A stretch of 64,000 bases of DNA from Novosphingobium lindaniclasticum LE124 (GTDB lineage: Bacteria > Pseudomonadota > Alphaproteobacteria > Sphingomonadales > Sphingomonadaceae): contig NZ_ATHL01000075.1 in the NCBI RefSeq assembly GCF_000445125.1, positions 62,001-126,000 of the forward strand, written 5' to 3'. Of the stretch, positions 43,892 to 53,771 are shown piece after piece. The number at the start of each line of letters is the position of its first letter. Positions within the stretch are counted from its first letter, which is position 1. Under the pieces are notes generated by a model. It had not been told where the DNA came from. It saw only the letters and a list, made by a program, of their open reading frames with translations, and searched no databases. Position numbers and translations under genes: made by a program.

Positions 43892-44308
43892 ATGAAACAG
43901 GCCGCCACCATCCTCGCGTTCGACACCCTTGGTCGGGGTCTCACCGATATCACCCGCACGATCGCCGCCTGGCAGGAGGACATCGGCTTCACCGAGGGGC
44001 TTCTTACCCTGCTCTGCCGCCACACCTCGGCCTCCCTGCTGATTCAGGAGAATGCGGCGCGGGAAGTACGCAGCGACCTGCTGGACTGGCTCGACCGCAT
44101 CGCGCCCGAAGGGCCGGGCTATGCCCACGACGACGAAGGGCCGGACGACATGCCCGCCCACCTCAAGGCCGTGCTGACGGGCGTGAACCTCTCGATTCCG
44201 GTGATCGGCGGCCGCATGGCTCTGGGCACGTGGCAGGGCATCTACCTGGTCGAGCATCGACGCCTGCCGCACCGTCGCCAAGTCGCGCTGCATCTGGCGG
44301 GCCTGTGA
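43892..44308 (+). CDS. yjbQ: YjbQ-family protein (UPF0047)
   Basis: The 138-aa protein is a UPF0047 member. FTEGLLTLLCRHTSASLLIQENA contains the family HTSA motif, and GPGYAHDDEGPDDMPAHLKAVL, VIGGRMALGTWQGIYLVEHR complete it. The three His residues bind a metal. Some members have weak thiamine-phosphate synthase activity; the natural role is not settled. It ends 156 bp before sdaA. Confidence 0.88.
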   Translation: MKQAATILAFDTLGRGLTDITRTIAAWQEDIGFTEGLLTLLCRHTSASLLIQENAAREVRSDLLDWLDRIAPEGPGYAHDDEGPDDMPAHLKAVLTGVNLSIPVIGGRMALGTWQGIYLVEHRRLPHRRQVALHLAGL

Positions 44309-44464
44309 AGACGGGCCAATGCACTCTCCTACCCCGGCTTTTTCCTGTCGTGTTTGTTGCCGCGCCCATTGCATCCGCCCGGGCGAGGCCTAATCCACAC
44401 TGCAGAATCGTTTTTCTGGAGAGTTCGTCGTGCCCTTCCGCTTTGCCGCGCGTGAGTCCGCCTC

Positions 44465-45844
44465 TTGATTTCGGCGCTCGACCTCTTTCGCATCGGCCTG
44501 GGTCCTTCCAGCTCGCACACCGTCGGCCCGATGCGAATCGCCGGCCGGTTTCTCCAGGTCCTGGAAGACACCGGCCGGTTCGAGGCGGTGGAGCGCGTGC
44601 TGGTGGAACTGCAAGGCTCTCTGGCCTTCACGGGCGAAGGCCATGGCACGCCGGATGCCTGCCTCATGGGGCTGATCGGCTTTCAGCCCGAAACCGCCGA
44701 CCCCGACGAGGCGCATGCCGCCGCCCTGGAGGTCCGCGAACGGCAAAGGATTGCGCTGCTCGGCCGCCGGGAAATCGCCTTTGATCCCGCGACCGACCTC
44801 GTGCTGGATTTTGATCATGTTCCCGACCTGCACCCCAACGGCATGGCTCTGACTGCTTTCGACGCCGACGGCACCGAGATCGCACGGCACGAGTATTTCT
44901 CCACGGGCGGCGGATTTTTCTCCAGCCGGCAACAGCTTGAACAGCCTGCTCCGGACGATCGCGTGAGCCATGGCCCGCCCGTGGCCTATCCCTTTGGATC
45001 GGGCGCGCAACTGCTGGAAGTCTGCGCCGCCAGCGGGCTGGACATCGCCTCCGTCATGCTCGCCAACGAAGCCGCGCGGCGGCCTGAGGAAGAGACGCTG
45101 GCCGGGCTCGACGCGATCGCGGACGCCATGAACCAGTGCATCGACGCAGGACTGGAACGAGAGGGCCTGCTGCCCGGCGCGCTCAAGGTTCGCCGGCGTG
45201 CCCGCGCGATCCACCAGAACCTCATCTCGCGACCGCAGGACAATCAGGCCGAGACGCTGATGGATTGGCTCAATCTGTACGCCATGGCGGTGAATGAGGA
45301 GAACGCCAGCGGCGGCAGGGTTGTCACGGCCCCCACCAACGGCGCGGCCGGCATCATTCCCTCCCTGCTGCGGCAATATTGCAGCGAGGGACGCAAGGCA
45401 GTGCCCTCCAAGGCGCGGCGCTACCTGCTGACCGCCGCCGGGATCGGCCTGCTGTATAAGCAGAGAGCCTCGATCTCCGGCGCCGAAATGGGCTGCCAGG
45501 GCGAAGTGGGCGTCGCCTGCTCCATGGCGGCGGCGGGGCTCGCCGCGGTCTGGGGGGGCACGCCGGAGCAGGTCTGCGCGGCGGCGGAGATCGGCATGGA
45601 GCACAACCTGGGCCTTACCTGCGATCCCGTTGGCGGGCTGGTGCAGATCCCCTGCATCGAGCGCAATGCGATCGCCTCGGTGAAGGCCGTCAATGCCGCC
45701 AAGCTGGCGCTCCACGCGGGCGAAACGCCGCGGGTCTCGCTCGATCAGGTGATCGAGACCATGCGCCAGACCGGGCTCGATATGTCCAGCAAGTATAAGG
45801 AAACCAGCCAGGGCGGCCTCGCCATCAACGTAGTGGCTTGTTGA
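44465..45844 (+). CDS. sdaA: L-serine ammonia-lyase, single chain
   Basis: A 459-aa Fe-S enzyme that deaminates serine to pyruvate. [22 protein letters not shown] opens the beta domain; [16 protein letters not shown] and [20 protein letters not shown] hold three cluster Cys residues. The alpha and beta parts are fused in one chain, as in E. coli SdaA. Only TTG 44465 can start it: an in-frame stop lies at 44453. The Shine-Dalgarno is weak. Confidence 0.94.
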   Translation: MISALDLFRIGLGPSSSHTVGPMRIAGRFLQVLEDTGRFEAVERVLVELQGSLAFTGEGHGTPDACLMGLIGFQPETADPDEAHAAALEVRERQRIALLGRREIAFDPATDLVLDFDHVPDLHPNGMALTAFDADGTEIARHEYFSTGGGFFSSRQQLEQPAPDDRVSHGPPVAYPFGSGAQLLEVCAASGLDIASVMLANEAARRPEEETLAGLDAIADAMNQCIDAGLEREGLLPGALKVRRRARAIHQNLISRPQDNQAETLMDWLNLYAMAVNEENASGGRVVTAPTNGAAGIIPSLLRQYCSEGRKAVPSKARRYLLTAAGIGLLYKQRASISGAEMGCQGEVGVACSMAAAGLAAVWGGTPEQVCAAAEIGMEHNLGLTCDPVGGLVQIPCIERNAIASVKAVNAAKLALHAGETPRVSLDQVIETMRQTGLDMSSKYKETSQGGLAINVVAC

Positions 45845-45963
45845 ATATCAGCGCTTCGCTCCATTGCGGATCTTGCCGGAATTTCATTTGTCTCCGGGAT
45901 GCTTGCCCGCCAAGCGTCTCCGGCCAACGCGGGGGTGCCGGCTGCTGAACACAGGGGGGATAC

Positions 45964-46299
45964 ATGAAATCCATAAGTCTGACCGTCATTCTGGCGGCCT
46001 TTTCGCTCGCGGGCTGCGCCTCGACGCAAAAAGTGCTGAGCAAGGCACCTACCGAGGTTTTCCATTCCGAAAAAAGCCAGAACGAGGTCGCTTTCTGCCT
46101 CGCCAACAAGAACAACACCACGCCCATGGATCGTGACGACGGATCGAAAGTTGTCCTGCTCAAGAATGGCTATGGCGGCGTTTCACTCGCCTTCTCGGTG
46201 TTCAAGGAAGCGGATGGCAGCCGGGTCGAGTACCGCAAACAGTTCGGCACGATCGGCGGTATCTGGAAGCAGTGCGTCGGCCTGAAGAGCGAAGCCTGA
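45964..46299 (+). CDS. Hypothetical lipoprotein, 111 aa
   Basis: The signal MKSISLTVILAAFSLAGC ends in lipobox LAGC. The small mature part has Cys residues in VAFCLANKNNT and WKQCVGLKSEA, probably a disulfide, and polar strands (KVVLLKNGYGGVSLAF). No known function. AGGGGGG lies before ATG 45964. It follows sdaA by 119 bp in the same direction and may have its own promoter. Confidence 0.75.
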   Translation: MKSISLTVILAAFSLAGCASTQKVLSKAPTEVFHSEKSQNEVAFCLANKNNTTPMDRDDGSKVVLLKNGYGGVSLAFSVFKEADGSRVEYRKQFGTIGGIWKQCVGLKSEA

Positions 46300-46308
46300 C
46301 AAGGCTGT

Positions 46309-46335
46309 GGCGCGGGAGGCATGCCATCCCGCGCC
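46309..46335. terminator. Hairpin after the lipoprotein gene
   Basis: GGCGCGGGA and TCCCGCGCC pair with an inner GGCATGCC; TT follows. It separates the lipoprotein from the convergent wecC. Confidence 0.5.
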
Positions 46336-46362
46336 TTCGAGGTGTCTACCAGCAGGCCCGCC

Positions 46363-47664
46363 TCAGGCGGTAAGTGCCAGCCGGGCCGCTGCCTCGCGCA
46401 CGACGCGCGGTTGGTCCGGCCAGATCCCCCGCGTATCGTAGACCAGCTTTTCCGAGCGTTCCGCCAGCGGCACCACCCGGAACACGTCGTGATCGACCAG
46501 CACGATCAGGATCTCGCAAGTTTCCAGCGCATCGTCGATGTCGATCTGGACCGCGCCGGTATCGGTGAACTCGATCGGCAGCTGCGCCGCGTAAGGCTCC
46601 ACGATGTGGATGCGGCTGCCGAACTTGCGCGCGAGGCGGCTGGTGACGAAACGCGCGGGGCTCTCGCGGAAGTCGTCGATATTGGCCTTGAAGGCGAGCC
46701 CCAGGCAAGCGACTTTCGCTTCCGGATGGGCTTCCACCAGGGCTTCGGCCTTGGCGATGACATGGCTCATCTTGTGGTCGTTGACGCCGCGTGCGGTGCG
46801 GATCAGCGGCGTTTCCTCGGGCGCGCCGTGGACGATGAACCAGGGATCGACGGCGATGCAGTGTCCGCCCACGCCCGGCCCCGGCGTCAGGATGTTGACG
46901 CGCGGATGGCGGTTGGCGAGGCGGATCACTTCCCACACGTCCAGCCCCATGCGGTCCGCCACCATGGACAGTTCGTTGGCGAAGGCGATGTTGACGTCGC
47001 GATAGGCATTCTCGACCAGCTTGGTCATCTCGGCCGAGCGGGCATCGGTGGTGACGCATTCGCCGCGTACGAAGCGCTTGTAGAAGGCCAGCGCCTTGCG
47101 CGCGCAGCGCGGAGTGATGCCGCCGATCGAGCGATCGTTGTTGGTGAGTTCCTCAAGGATGCGGCCCGGCAGCACGCGCTCTGGACAATAGGCGATCGAG
47201 ACGTCCGGCGTGTCGCGGGTGAGCCCGGGGATCTTCAGGTCCGGGCGCAGTTCGGCAATCAGGTCGCGGAGTTTATCGGTAGTGCCGACCGGCGAGGTCG
47301 ATTCGAGGATGACAACATCGCCGGCCTTGAGCACGGCGGCCACGGAGCGGCCCGCTGCCAGCACATAGGAGATGTCCGGCGCATGATTCTTGTCGAACGG
47401 CGTCGGCACCGCGATCACGAAGACGTCGGCCGGCGCGATCTCGGTCGAGGCAGACAGCAGTCCGCGTGAGACGACGCCCTGTACCAGGCCGTCGAGGTCG
47501 ACTTCCTCGATATGGATTTCGCCCCGGTTGATGGTGTCGACCACCGTTTGCGAGACATCCAGCCCCAGTACCTGGCAGCCGGCGCGGGCGATCACGGCGG
47601 CGGTGGGCAGGCCGATATAGCCCAGCCCTACAACGCAGACGTCAGGCTTGGTGTCGGACTTCAT
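46363..47664 (-). CDS. wecC: UDP-N-acetyl-D-mannosamine dehydrogenase
   Basis: A 433-aa NAD-dependent 4-electron dehydrogenase producing UDP-ManNAcA for polysaccharides. The NAD motif is VVGLGYIGLPTAAV and the catalytic Cys is in GVGGHCIAVDPWF; NAYRDVNIAFANELS and the end domain with AFKANIDDFRESPA are typical. It overlaps wecB's stop by 23 nt. No glycosyltransferase is adjacent, so the polymer (capsule, O-antigen or ECA-like) is unknown. Confidence 0.93.
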   Translation of the reverse strand: MKSDTKPDVCVVGLGYIGLPTAAVIARAGCQVLGLDVSQTVVDTINRGEIHIEEVDLDGLVQGVVSRGLLSASTEIAPADVFVIAVPTPFDKNHAPDISYVLAAGRSVAAVLKAGDVVILESTSPVGTTDKLRDLIAELRPDLKIPGLTRDTPDVSIAYCPERVLPGRILEELTNNDRSIGGITPRCARKALAFYKRFVRGECVTTDARSAEMTKLVENAYRDVNIAFANELSMVADRMGLDVWEVIRLANRHPRVNILTPGPGVGGHCIAVDPWFIVHGAPEETPLIRTARGVNDHKMSHVIAKAEALVEAHPEAKVACLGLAFKANIDDFRESPARFVTSRLARKFGSRIHIVEPYAAQLPIEFTDTGAVQIDIDDALETCEILIVLVDHDVFRVVPLAERSEKLVYDTRGIWPDQPRVVREAAARLALTA

Positions 47665-48796
47665 CGGCAAGCAACTCCACGATTCGGCGAGATGTCTGCC
47701 CGTCTCCGAACGGATTGTGGGCGCGCGCCATAGCCTCGTAGGCTTCTTTATCGTCCAGCAAAGTTGATATTTCGGAAACGATCGTCTTGGCCGAGGTGCC
47801 GACCAGCTTCGCGGTTCCGGCCGCCACGCCCTCGGGGCGCTCCGTCGTCTCGCGCATGACCAGCACCGGCTTGCCGAGCGCGGGCGCCTCTTCCTGCACG
47901 CCGCCCGAATCGGTCAGCATGATCTCGGCGATGGCGAGCAGACGCGCGAAATGCGGGTAGTCCAGCGGCTCAATCAACGCGACGTTGTCGAGCCCGGACA
48001 GGCGCTCGTTCATCACCTTGCGGACGTTGGGGTTGAGATGAACCGGGAAGATCACCGCCGTATCGCTCCGCTCCGCGATCCTGCGGATGGCCGTGGCGAT
48101 CTGCTCCATCCCCTCTCCGAAGTTCTCGCGCCGGTGACTGGTAACGCCGATGATCCGCTTGCCCGCGAAACGCGCCTCAAGCTCGGCCAGCCCGGCGGCG
48201 AGCGAAGGCTCGTGCCCGATTTCGGCGGTGACCCAGTGCAGCGCATCGATCACGGTGTTGCCGGTGACGTGGACGCGCGCGGGATCGACGTTCTCCTTCA
48301 CCAGCGCATTGCGCGCGGTTTCGGTCGGCGCGAAGTGCAGGCTGGCCATGCCGCCGATGATCTTGCGATTCACTTCCTCGGGCCATGGGTGATGGATATT
48401 GCCGGAACGCAGCCCCGCCTCGACATGATCGACCGGCAGTTTGCGATAATAGGCCGCGAGCGCGCCGGCCATGGCCGTGGCGGTGTCGCCCTGCACGATC
48501 ACCCGGTCGGGCCTGGCCGTATCCATCACTTTGCCAAGACCCGTGAGCAGATTGGCGGTAAGCGCATCGAGCGTCTGGTCCGGCTGCATCACGTCGAGAT
48601 CGTGATCGGGCACGATCCCCGCGATCTCCAGCACCTGGTCGAGCATCTGGCGATGCTGCGCGGAAACGCAGACCACGCATTCGAAGCGCGGATCGGCCTT
48701 GAGCGCATGGATGACGGGAAAAAGCTTGATCGCCTCGGGGCGCGTGCCGAAGACGACGAGGATACGGGCCGGAAGAGTGCGGGACGGAGCGGTCAT
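47642..48796 (-). CDS. wecB: UDP-N-acetylglucosamine 2-epimerase (non-hydrolysing)
   Basis: The 384-aa GT-B-fold enzyme interconverts UDP-GlcNAc and UDP-ManNAc, the substrate of WecC. VVFGTRPEAIKLFPVIHAL, DHVEAGLRSGNIHHPWPEEVNR, GVTSHRRENFGEG and LTDSGGVQEEAPALGKPVLVMRETTERPEG are diagnostic. The start at 48796 is preferred over 48808 because it has the family length. It lies upstream of wecC. Confidence 0.95.
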   Translation of the reverse strand: MTAPSRTLPARILVVFGTRPEAIKLFPVIHALKADPRFECVVCVSAQHRQMLDQVLEIAGIVPDHDLDVMQPDQTLDALTANLLTGLGKVMDTARPDRVIVQGDTATAMAGALAAYYRKLPVDHVEAGLRSGNIHHPWPEEVNRKIIGGMASLHFAPTETARNALVKENVDPARVHVTGNTVIDALHWVTAEIGHEPSLAAGLAELEARFAGKRIIGVTSHRRENFGEGMEQIATAIRRIAERSDTAVIFPVHLNPNVRKVMNERLSGLDNVALIEPLDYPHFARLLAIAEIMLTDSGGVQEEAPALGKPVLVMRETTERPEGVAAGTAKLVGTSAKTIVSEISTLLDDKEAYEAMARAHNPFGDGQTSRRIVELLADEVRHQA

Positions 48797-48969
48797 GCCG
48801 CAGGGCATAGCAGCGAGTTGTTAATGCCCAAATTAAAAGCCGTTATGCAGCCTGGCCTCTCGAACATACTCCGGGCCTGGCTACGCCGCTCGCCAAGCCC
48901 GTGATCCATGGTGGACAAAACCGCGCTGCGACCTTGCCCCCGCTTCGTCCATCGGCAATCACCCTCGCC

Positions 48970-49524
<555 letters not shown>

Positions 49525-49595
49525 CGAGCCGCCGGGGAACAAACCCCCGCCATGTCCGCTTTTCCCGGCATGATAGCCATGTCGGGAGAGAAGGC

Positions 49596-50183
49596 ATGTC
49601 CAAGATCGCAGCCATTGTCGGGCGCTTCCTGATCGCCCTGATCTTCGTGATTTCCGGCGCTTCCAAGCTGATGGACGTCGCCTCCACCGAAACCCTGATC
49701 GTTTCCTCCGGCCTGCCCGGCGGGCTGGCGATCCCGGTGGGTCTGTTCGAGCTGATCGCCGGCCTCTGCCTGGCGGCGGGGTTCATGGTGCGGCTGGTTT
49801 CCGCGCTGTTGATCCTGTTCGTCGCAGCTACGATCCTGTTCTTCCACAACAAGTTTACCGATCCCGCGCAGCAGATCGCGGCGCTCAAGAACCTGGCGAT
49901 GATCGGCGGTCTGTGCATGGCCTTCGCGCACAGCCAGATGTGGAGCCACTACTACGCCATCACCCGCGAGCGCCGGGGCGAGCTGGAAGCGCGCAATGCC
50001 GATGAACGCATTCGCGACGCCGAACTGCGCGCCGCCCGCGCCGAGGCCCGCGCCGACGCCATCGCCGAGAACCAGACGGCGCCGACTTACGTGGAAACCC
50101 GGCCGCGCGCCGTCGTCACCAACTACAACCATGACGGCGTGCCGGACGTCCGCTCCCGTCATCGCCGCTGGTTCGACTGGTAA
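49596..50183 (+). CDS. DoxX-family membrane protein with charged coiled C-terminus
   Basis: The first about 115 residues form the four-helix DoxX fold (GRFLIALIFVISGASKLMD, GLFELIAGLCLAAGFMVRLVSALLILFVAAT, AIGGLCMAFAH-like). After this comes a cytoplasmic tail of about 75 residues with a long charged helix (RERRGELEARNADERIRDAELRAARAEARADAIAE) and an end YNHDGVPDVRSRHRR. The tail is not typical of DoxX. DoxX proteins help with quinone or sulfur redox in some bacteria; here the role is unknown. Confidence 0.82.
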   Translation: MSKIAAIVGRFLIALIFVISGASKLMDVASTETLIVSSGLPGGLAIPVGLFELIAGLCLAAGFMVRLVSALLILFVAATILFFHNKFTDPAQQIAALKNLAMIGGLCMAFAHSQMWSHYYAITRERRGELEARNADERIRDAELRAARAEARADAIAENQTAPTYVETRPRAVVTNYNHDGVPDVRSRHRRWFDW

Positions 50184-50310
50184 ACGCGCCTGGCTCCGTC
50201 CCAGCCGCTCCCATCGATGGCGCGGTCGGGACGGCATGATGCGAATCCGGTAGGTTGCGCCGCGTTTGCCTGAATTGTCGACAAGCCAGCCAAAAACCGC
50301 CACCCCCCGG

Positions 50311-50338
50311 TTGACCCGGGCGCGTTTTGACGTAAAGC
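50311..50338 (+). promoter_or_regulatory. Weak promoter for tRNA-Val
   Basis: TTGACC (50311-50316) and TAAAGC (50333-50338) are separated by 16 bp, 35 bp before the tRNA. Confidence 0.3.
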
Positions 50339-50372
50339 GACCTGCATCGAGCCACCCTTCGAAAGTGGCTTC

Positions 50373-50448
50373 GGGCGGTTAGCTCAGTTGGTAGAGCATC
50401 TCGTTTACACCGAGAGGGTCGGGGGTTCGAGCCCCTCACCGCCCACCA
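50373..50448 (+). tRNA. tRNA-Val (TAC)
   Basis: A complete cloverleaf: acceptor GGGCGGT/ACCGCCC, D-arm, anticodon arm CTCG-TTTACAC-CGAG with anticodon TAC, T-arm GGGGGTTCGAGCCCC and encoded CCA. Confidence 0.97.
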
Positions 50449-50632
50449 TTCCCATCACATCCTTTTGCGCAAGCCGGGCTTCGGCGTGGGGGTCTCTCAT
50501 CTGGCCGATTCGCTTGGGCGATACGGCGCAGGCAGGTTCTGCCTGTGCCTCAATCGCATCTACGGGCTGGAAGATTCGCGCCTGCCGCTGACACCACCCC
50601 TCAAAATGCTCTTATCCGCCAATTTACAACAT

Positions 50633-50661
50633 TTTCATCACAATACGATATTTCGTATACT
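50633..50661 (+). promoter_or_regulatory. Promoter and operator of TonB receptor 2
   Basis: A -35 like TTTCAT and a good -10 TATACT (50656-50661) are 17 bp apart. A palindrome ATACGA-tatt-TCGTAT (50643-50658) covers the spacer and the start of the -10, fitting a repressor that blocks RNA polymerase. Confidence 0.5.
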
Positions 50662-50721
50662 ATATTTGACAATGAAGGAAATGTGACGCAAGGTCCGCTC
50701 CATTATCAGGGAGTGAAGACC

Positions 50722-53643
50722 ATGAGGGGTCAAAGGAAGAAACTTTATTGCGCAGCCGCCCTTACCGCGATCATCGCGGGAACGGCCCAGGCCCAGGAAG
50801 CCGCGCCGGGCGGTGACATCGTCGTTACCGGCACCCGCATCAAACGCCCGGATCTCGAAAGCAACAGCCCGCAGACCGTCGTCGGATCCGACGAATTCCG
50901 CTACCAGGGCGCCACCACCGTCGAGCAAGTGCTGAACCGCCTTCCGCAGTTCACCGCCGATGCCAACGAGAACGTCTCGAACGGTTCTGACGGTACGTCC
51001 AAGATCAACTTGCGCAACCTCGGCTCCAACCGCGTGCTGACGCTGCTCGACGGCCAGCGCCTGATGCCTTCGCAGGCGATCAACCTCTCCTTCATCCCCA
51101 GCGCCCTTGTGGAGCGCGTGGACGTGCTGTCGGGCGGCGCTTCGGCGGTCTACGGCTCGGACGCCCTCTCCGGCGTGGTGAACTTCGTGTTGAAGAAGGA
51201 CCTCGACGGCGTCCGCATCGATGCGCAGACGGGCTTCAGCCAGCATAACAACAACAATGGCTCGCTGCGCGCGCTGCAGCGCGCTTCCGGCTACGATCCG
51301 GCACCGTCCTCGGTGATCGACGGCGGCAAACAGGACGTCACCATCGCGGCGGGCAAGAACTTCGCCGACGGCCGCGGCAACATCACCGTCTACGGCGGCT
51401 ACCGCAAGTTCAGCCCGGTGCGCCAGTCGAGCCGCGACGTCTCCGCCTGCGCCCTGCAGGACCGCGAATCGGTGGCAGGCTCCGGCAATTTCGACCAGCT
51501 GTTCTGCGGCGGTTCGAGCAACACACCGTTCGGCTCGTTCATCCCGCTTTCGGACCTCAGCCCCTTCAAGGGGCAGACGCTGATCAACAATCGTGACGGC
51601 AGCGGCACGCTGGTGCCCTACAACCCCTCCTATTCGTACAACACCGCCCCCGACAACTACTTCCAGCGCTCCGACGAGCGCATCACGGCCGGCGGCTTCG
51701 CACGATTCGAACTCAGCAAGGCAGCCGAGCTCTACGGCAGCTTCATGTACATGAACGACCAGACGTTCTCGCAGGTCGCGCCGTCGGCGGTCTGGTTCGG
51801 GACGGCGTTCCCGGTCTCGTGCAACAATCCCTACGCCAGCGCCGCGCAGCTCAGCGCCATCTGCGGTTCGGCAGCGGGAACAGACACCACGGCGCCCACG
51901 AACGTCGGCTACCGCGTGATCGGCGCGCCGCGCCGCGACAACTTGCGCTTCAACGACTATCGCTATTCGGCAGGCGTGCGGGGCGACCTCGGCAGCGGCT
52001 TCAGCTACGATGTCAACTACATGTATTCGCTGGTCAAGTTCAAGGAAACCTACCTGAACGACGTGAACCAGGCGAAAGCCGGACGCGCACTCAATGCGGT
52101 GAACGTCAATGGCGTGCCGACCTGCCGCTCGGTGATCGACGGCACCGATCCCAGCTGTATCCCGATCAACGTCTTCACGCCCGGCGGCGTGACGGCGGAC
52201 CAGGCCGCCTACCTGTTCGGCGAAAGCAACACGGCCTCGCGCAACTCGCTGGGCGTGATCTCCGGCTCGCTGAGCGGCGATCTCGGTCAGATGGGCGTGA
52301 CTCTGCCCTGGGCCGAAAACGGCGTCGGTATCGCGCTCGGCCTCGAACGCCGCCGCGAGACGCTGAACTTCACGGCTGACGAAGTGGCCCAGCAGAACGG
52401 CACCCTGCCCTCCGACGGCATCATCGCGGTGACCGAGGCCTTCGGCGAGATCGAGATCCCGCTGATCGAGGACAAGCCGTTCTTCAAGTCGCTGACCATC
52501 AACGGCGGCCTGCGCTACTCGTCCTACGACAACAAGCAGAACTCCAGCGGCATCAAGTCCGGCTACAACGTCTGGACCTACAAGGGCGAACTGTCGTGGG
52601 CCCCGGTCGACGACCTGCGCGTCCGCGCCAGCTACAACCGCGCCATTCGCGCACCCAACGTGCAGGAACTCTTCGCCTCGCAGTCGGTGGGCAACGTCAA
52701 CGGCACCGATCCCTGCGCCGGCGCCAATCCCAGCGCTCCGTTCGAGATCTGCCAGCTTACCGGCGTGACCCAGGCGATGTACGGCAGCATCCCCGGATGC
52801 CCGTCCGACCAGTGCTCCGGCCTGGGCGGCGGCAATGTCGCGCTGAAGCCCGAAACGGCCGATACCTACACGCTTGGTGTGGTGATCACGCCGAAGGCGC
52901 TGCGTCGCTTCTCGCTTTCGGTGGATTACTACAACATCAAGGTGAAGGACTACATCGGCTCGATCGCACCGTCGCTGATCATGGGCCAGTGTGCCGAGAC
53001 GGGTGATCCCTACTTCTGCAACCTGTTCGTCCGCGATCCGCGTTCCGGTCAGGTCTTCGGCCAGAACTCGGGCTACATCATCTCGACGACGATGAACACC
53101 GGCTACCTCAAGACCTCGGGCCTCGACGTCAATGCCGACTACACCTTCGACATCGGCAACCTCGGCAGCATCAACCTGGGCGTCGTCGGAACCTACCTGA
53201 TCGAGCAGGTCTCGCAGCCGGTTCCGGGCGGCGGCTCCTACGACTGCAAGGGCCTGTTCGGCTACACCTGCGGCCAGCCGACCCCCGAATGGCGCCATGT
53301 CGCACGTCTTTCGTGGATGACCCCGACCGACACCACCGTCTCGCTTTCCTGGCGCCACCTCGGCGGCACCACCCTGTCGAGCCTGACCGACAATCCGCTG
53401 CTCTCGGCGGACCAGACCACCGTCAATCGGAAGATCGGCGCCTACAACTACTTCGATCTGTCGCTGACCCAGGCGATCGACAAGCGCTTCACCCTGCGCG
53501 CCGGCGTGAACAACATGTTCGACAAGGATCCGCCGATCCTCGATTCGGGCCTGCTCCAGTCGTTCGGCAACGGCAACACGTATCCCGGCGTCTACGACGC
53601 GCTGGGCCGCACGATCTTCGTCGGCTTCACCGCCAACTTCTGA
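50722..53643 (+). CDS. TonB-dependent receptor 2
   Basis: The 973-aa outer-membrane transporter has a signal peptide (LYCAAALTAIIAGTAQAQ), plug start GGDIVVTGTRIKRPDLESNSPQ, plug end VERVDVLSGGASAVYGSDALSGVVNFVLK and a barrel ending in the normal aromatic residue (GRTIFVGFTANF). It is of the same sphingomonad group as receptor 1, but the sequences differ widely through the barrel. AGGGAG precedes ATG 50722. The ligand is unknown. It is followed by its own terminator. Confidence 0.92.
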   Translation: MRGQRKKLYCAAALTAIIAGTAQAQEAAPGGDIVVTGTRIKRPDLESNSPQTVVGSDEFRYQGATTVEQVLNRLPQFTADANENVSNGSDGTSKINLRNLGSNRVLTLLDGQRLMPSQAINLSFIPSALVERVDVLSGGASAVYGSDALSGVVNFVLKKDLDGVRIDAQTGFSQHNNNNGSLRALQRASGYDPAPSSVIDGGKQDVTIAAGKNFADGRGNITVYGGYRKFSPVRQSSRDVSACALQDRESVAGSGNFDQLFCGGSSNTPFGSFIPLSDLSPFKGQTLINNRDGSGTLVPYNPSYSYNTAPDNYFQRSDERITAGGFARFELSKAAELYGSFMYMNDQTFSQVAPSAVWFGTAFPVSCNNPYASAAQLSAICGSAAGTDTTAPTNVGYRVIGAPRRDNLRFNDYRYSAGVRGDLGSGFSYDVNYMYSLVKFKETYLNDVNQAKAGRALNAVNVNGVPTCRSVIDGTDPSCIPINVFTPGGVTADQAAYLFGESNTASRNSLGVISGSLSGDLGQMGVTLPWAENGVGIALGLERRRETLNFTADEVAQQNGTLPSDGIIAVTEAFGEIEIPLIEDKPFFKSLTINGGLRYSSYDNKQNSSGIKSGYNVWTYKGELSWAPVDDLRVRASYNRAIRAPNVQELFASQSVGNVNGTDPCAGANPSAPFEICQLTGVTQAMYGSIPGCPSDQCSGLGGGNVALKPETADTYTLGVVITPKALRRFSLSVDYYNIKVKDYIGSIAPSLIMGQCAETGDPYFCNLFVRDPRSGQVFGQNSGYIISTTMNTGYLKTSGLDVNADYTFDIGNLGSINLGVVGTYLIEQVSQPVPGGGSYDCKGLFGYTCGQPTPEWRHVARLSWMTPTDTTVSLSWRHLGGTTLSSLTDNPLLSADQTTVNRKIGAYNYFDLSLTQAIDKRFTLRAGVNNMFDKDPPILDSGLLQSFGNGNTYPGVYDALGRTIFVGFTANF

Positions 53644-53648
53644 TCAGG

Positions 53649-53675
53649 AGCGTCTTCGCATCGGGCGAAGACGCT
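53649..53675 (+). terminator. Terminator hairpin of TonB receptor 2
   Basis: AGCGTCTTCGC and GCGAAGACGCT form a perfect stem around ATCGG, 5 bp past the stop; CGTTTCC follows, so the U-tract is short. Confidence 0.65.
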
Positions 53676-53740
53676 CGTTTCCTTCCTACCGCCTTTTCCG
53701 GCGGCTCCTTCCACCCTCCCAGGAGTCGTCAGCCAGGAAA

Positions 53741-53771
53741 GCCCGTCCGGTCGCAGACCGGGCGGGCTTTT
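53741..53771. terminator. Two-way terminator between receptor 2 and lysR
   Basis: GCCCGTCCGGT and ACCGGGCGGGC pair, flanked by AAA and TTTT, so it can end transcription from both convergent genes. Confidence 0.75.

Noticed and set aside
50638-53358. 906-residue open frame opposite TonB receptor 2
   Set aside because: Same cause as above; the plus-strand receptor has a signal peptide, plug and barrel.
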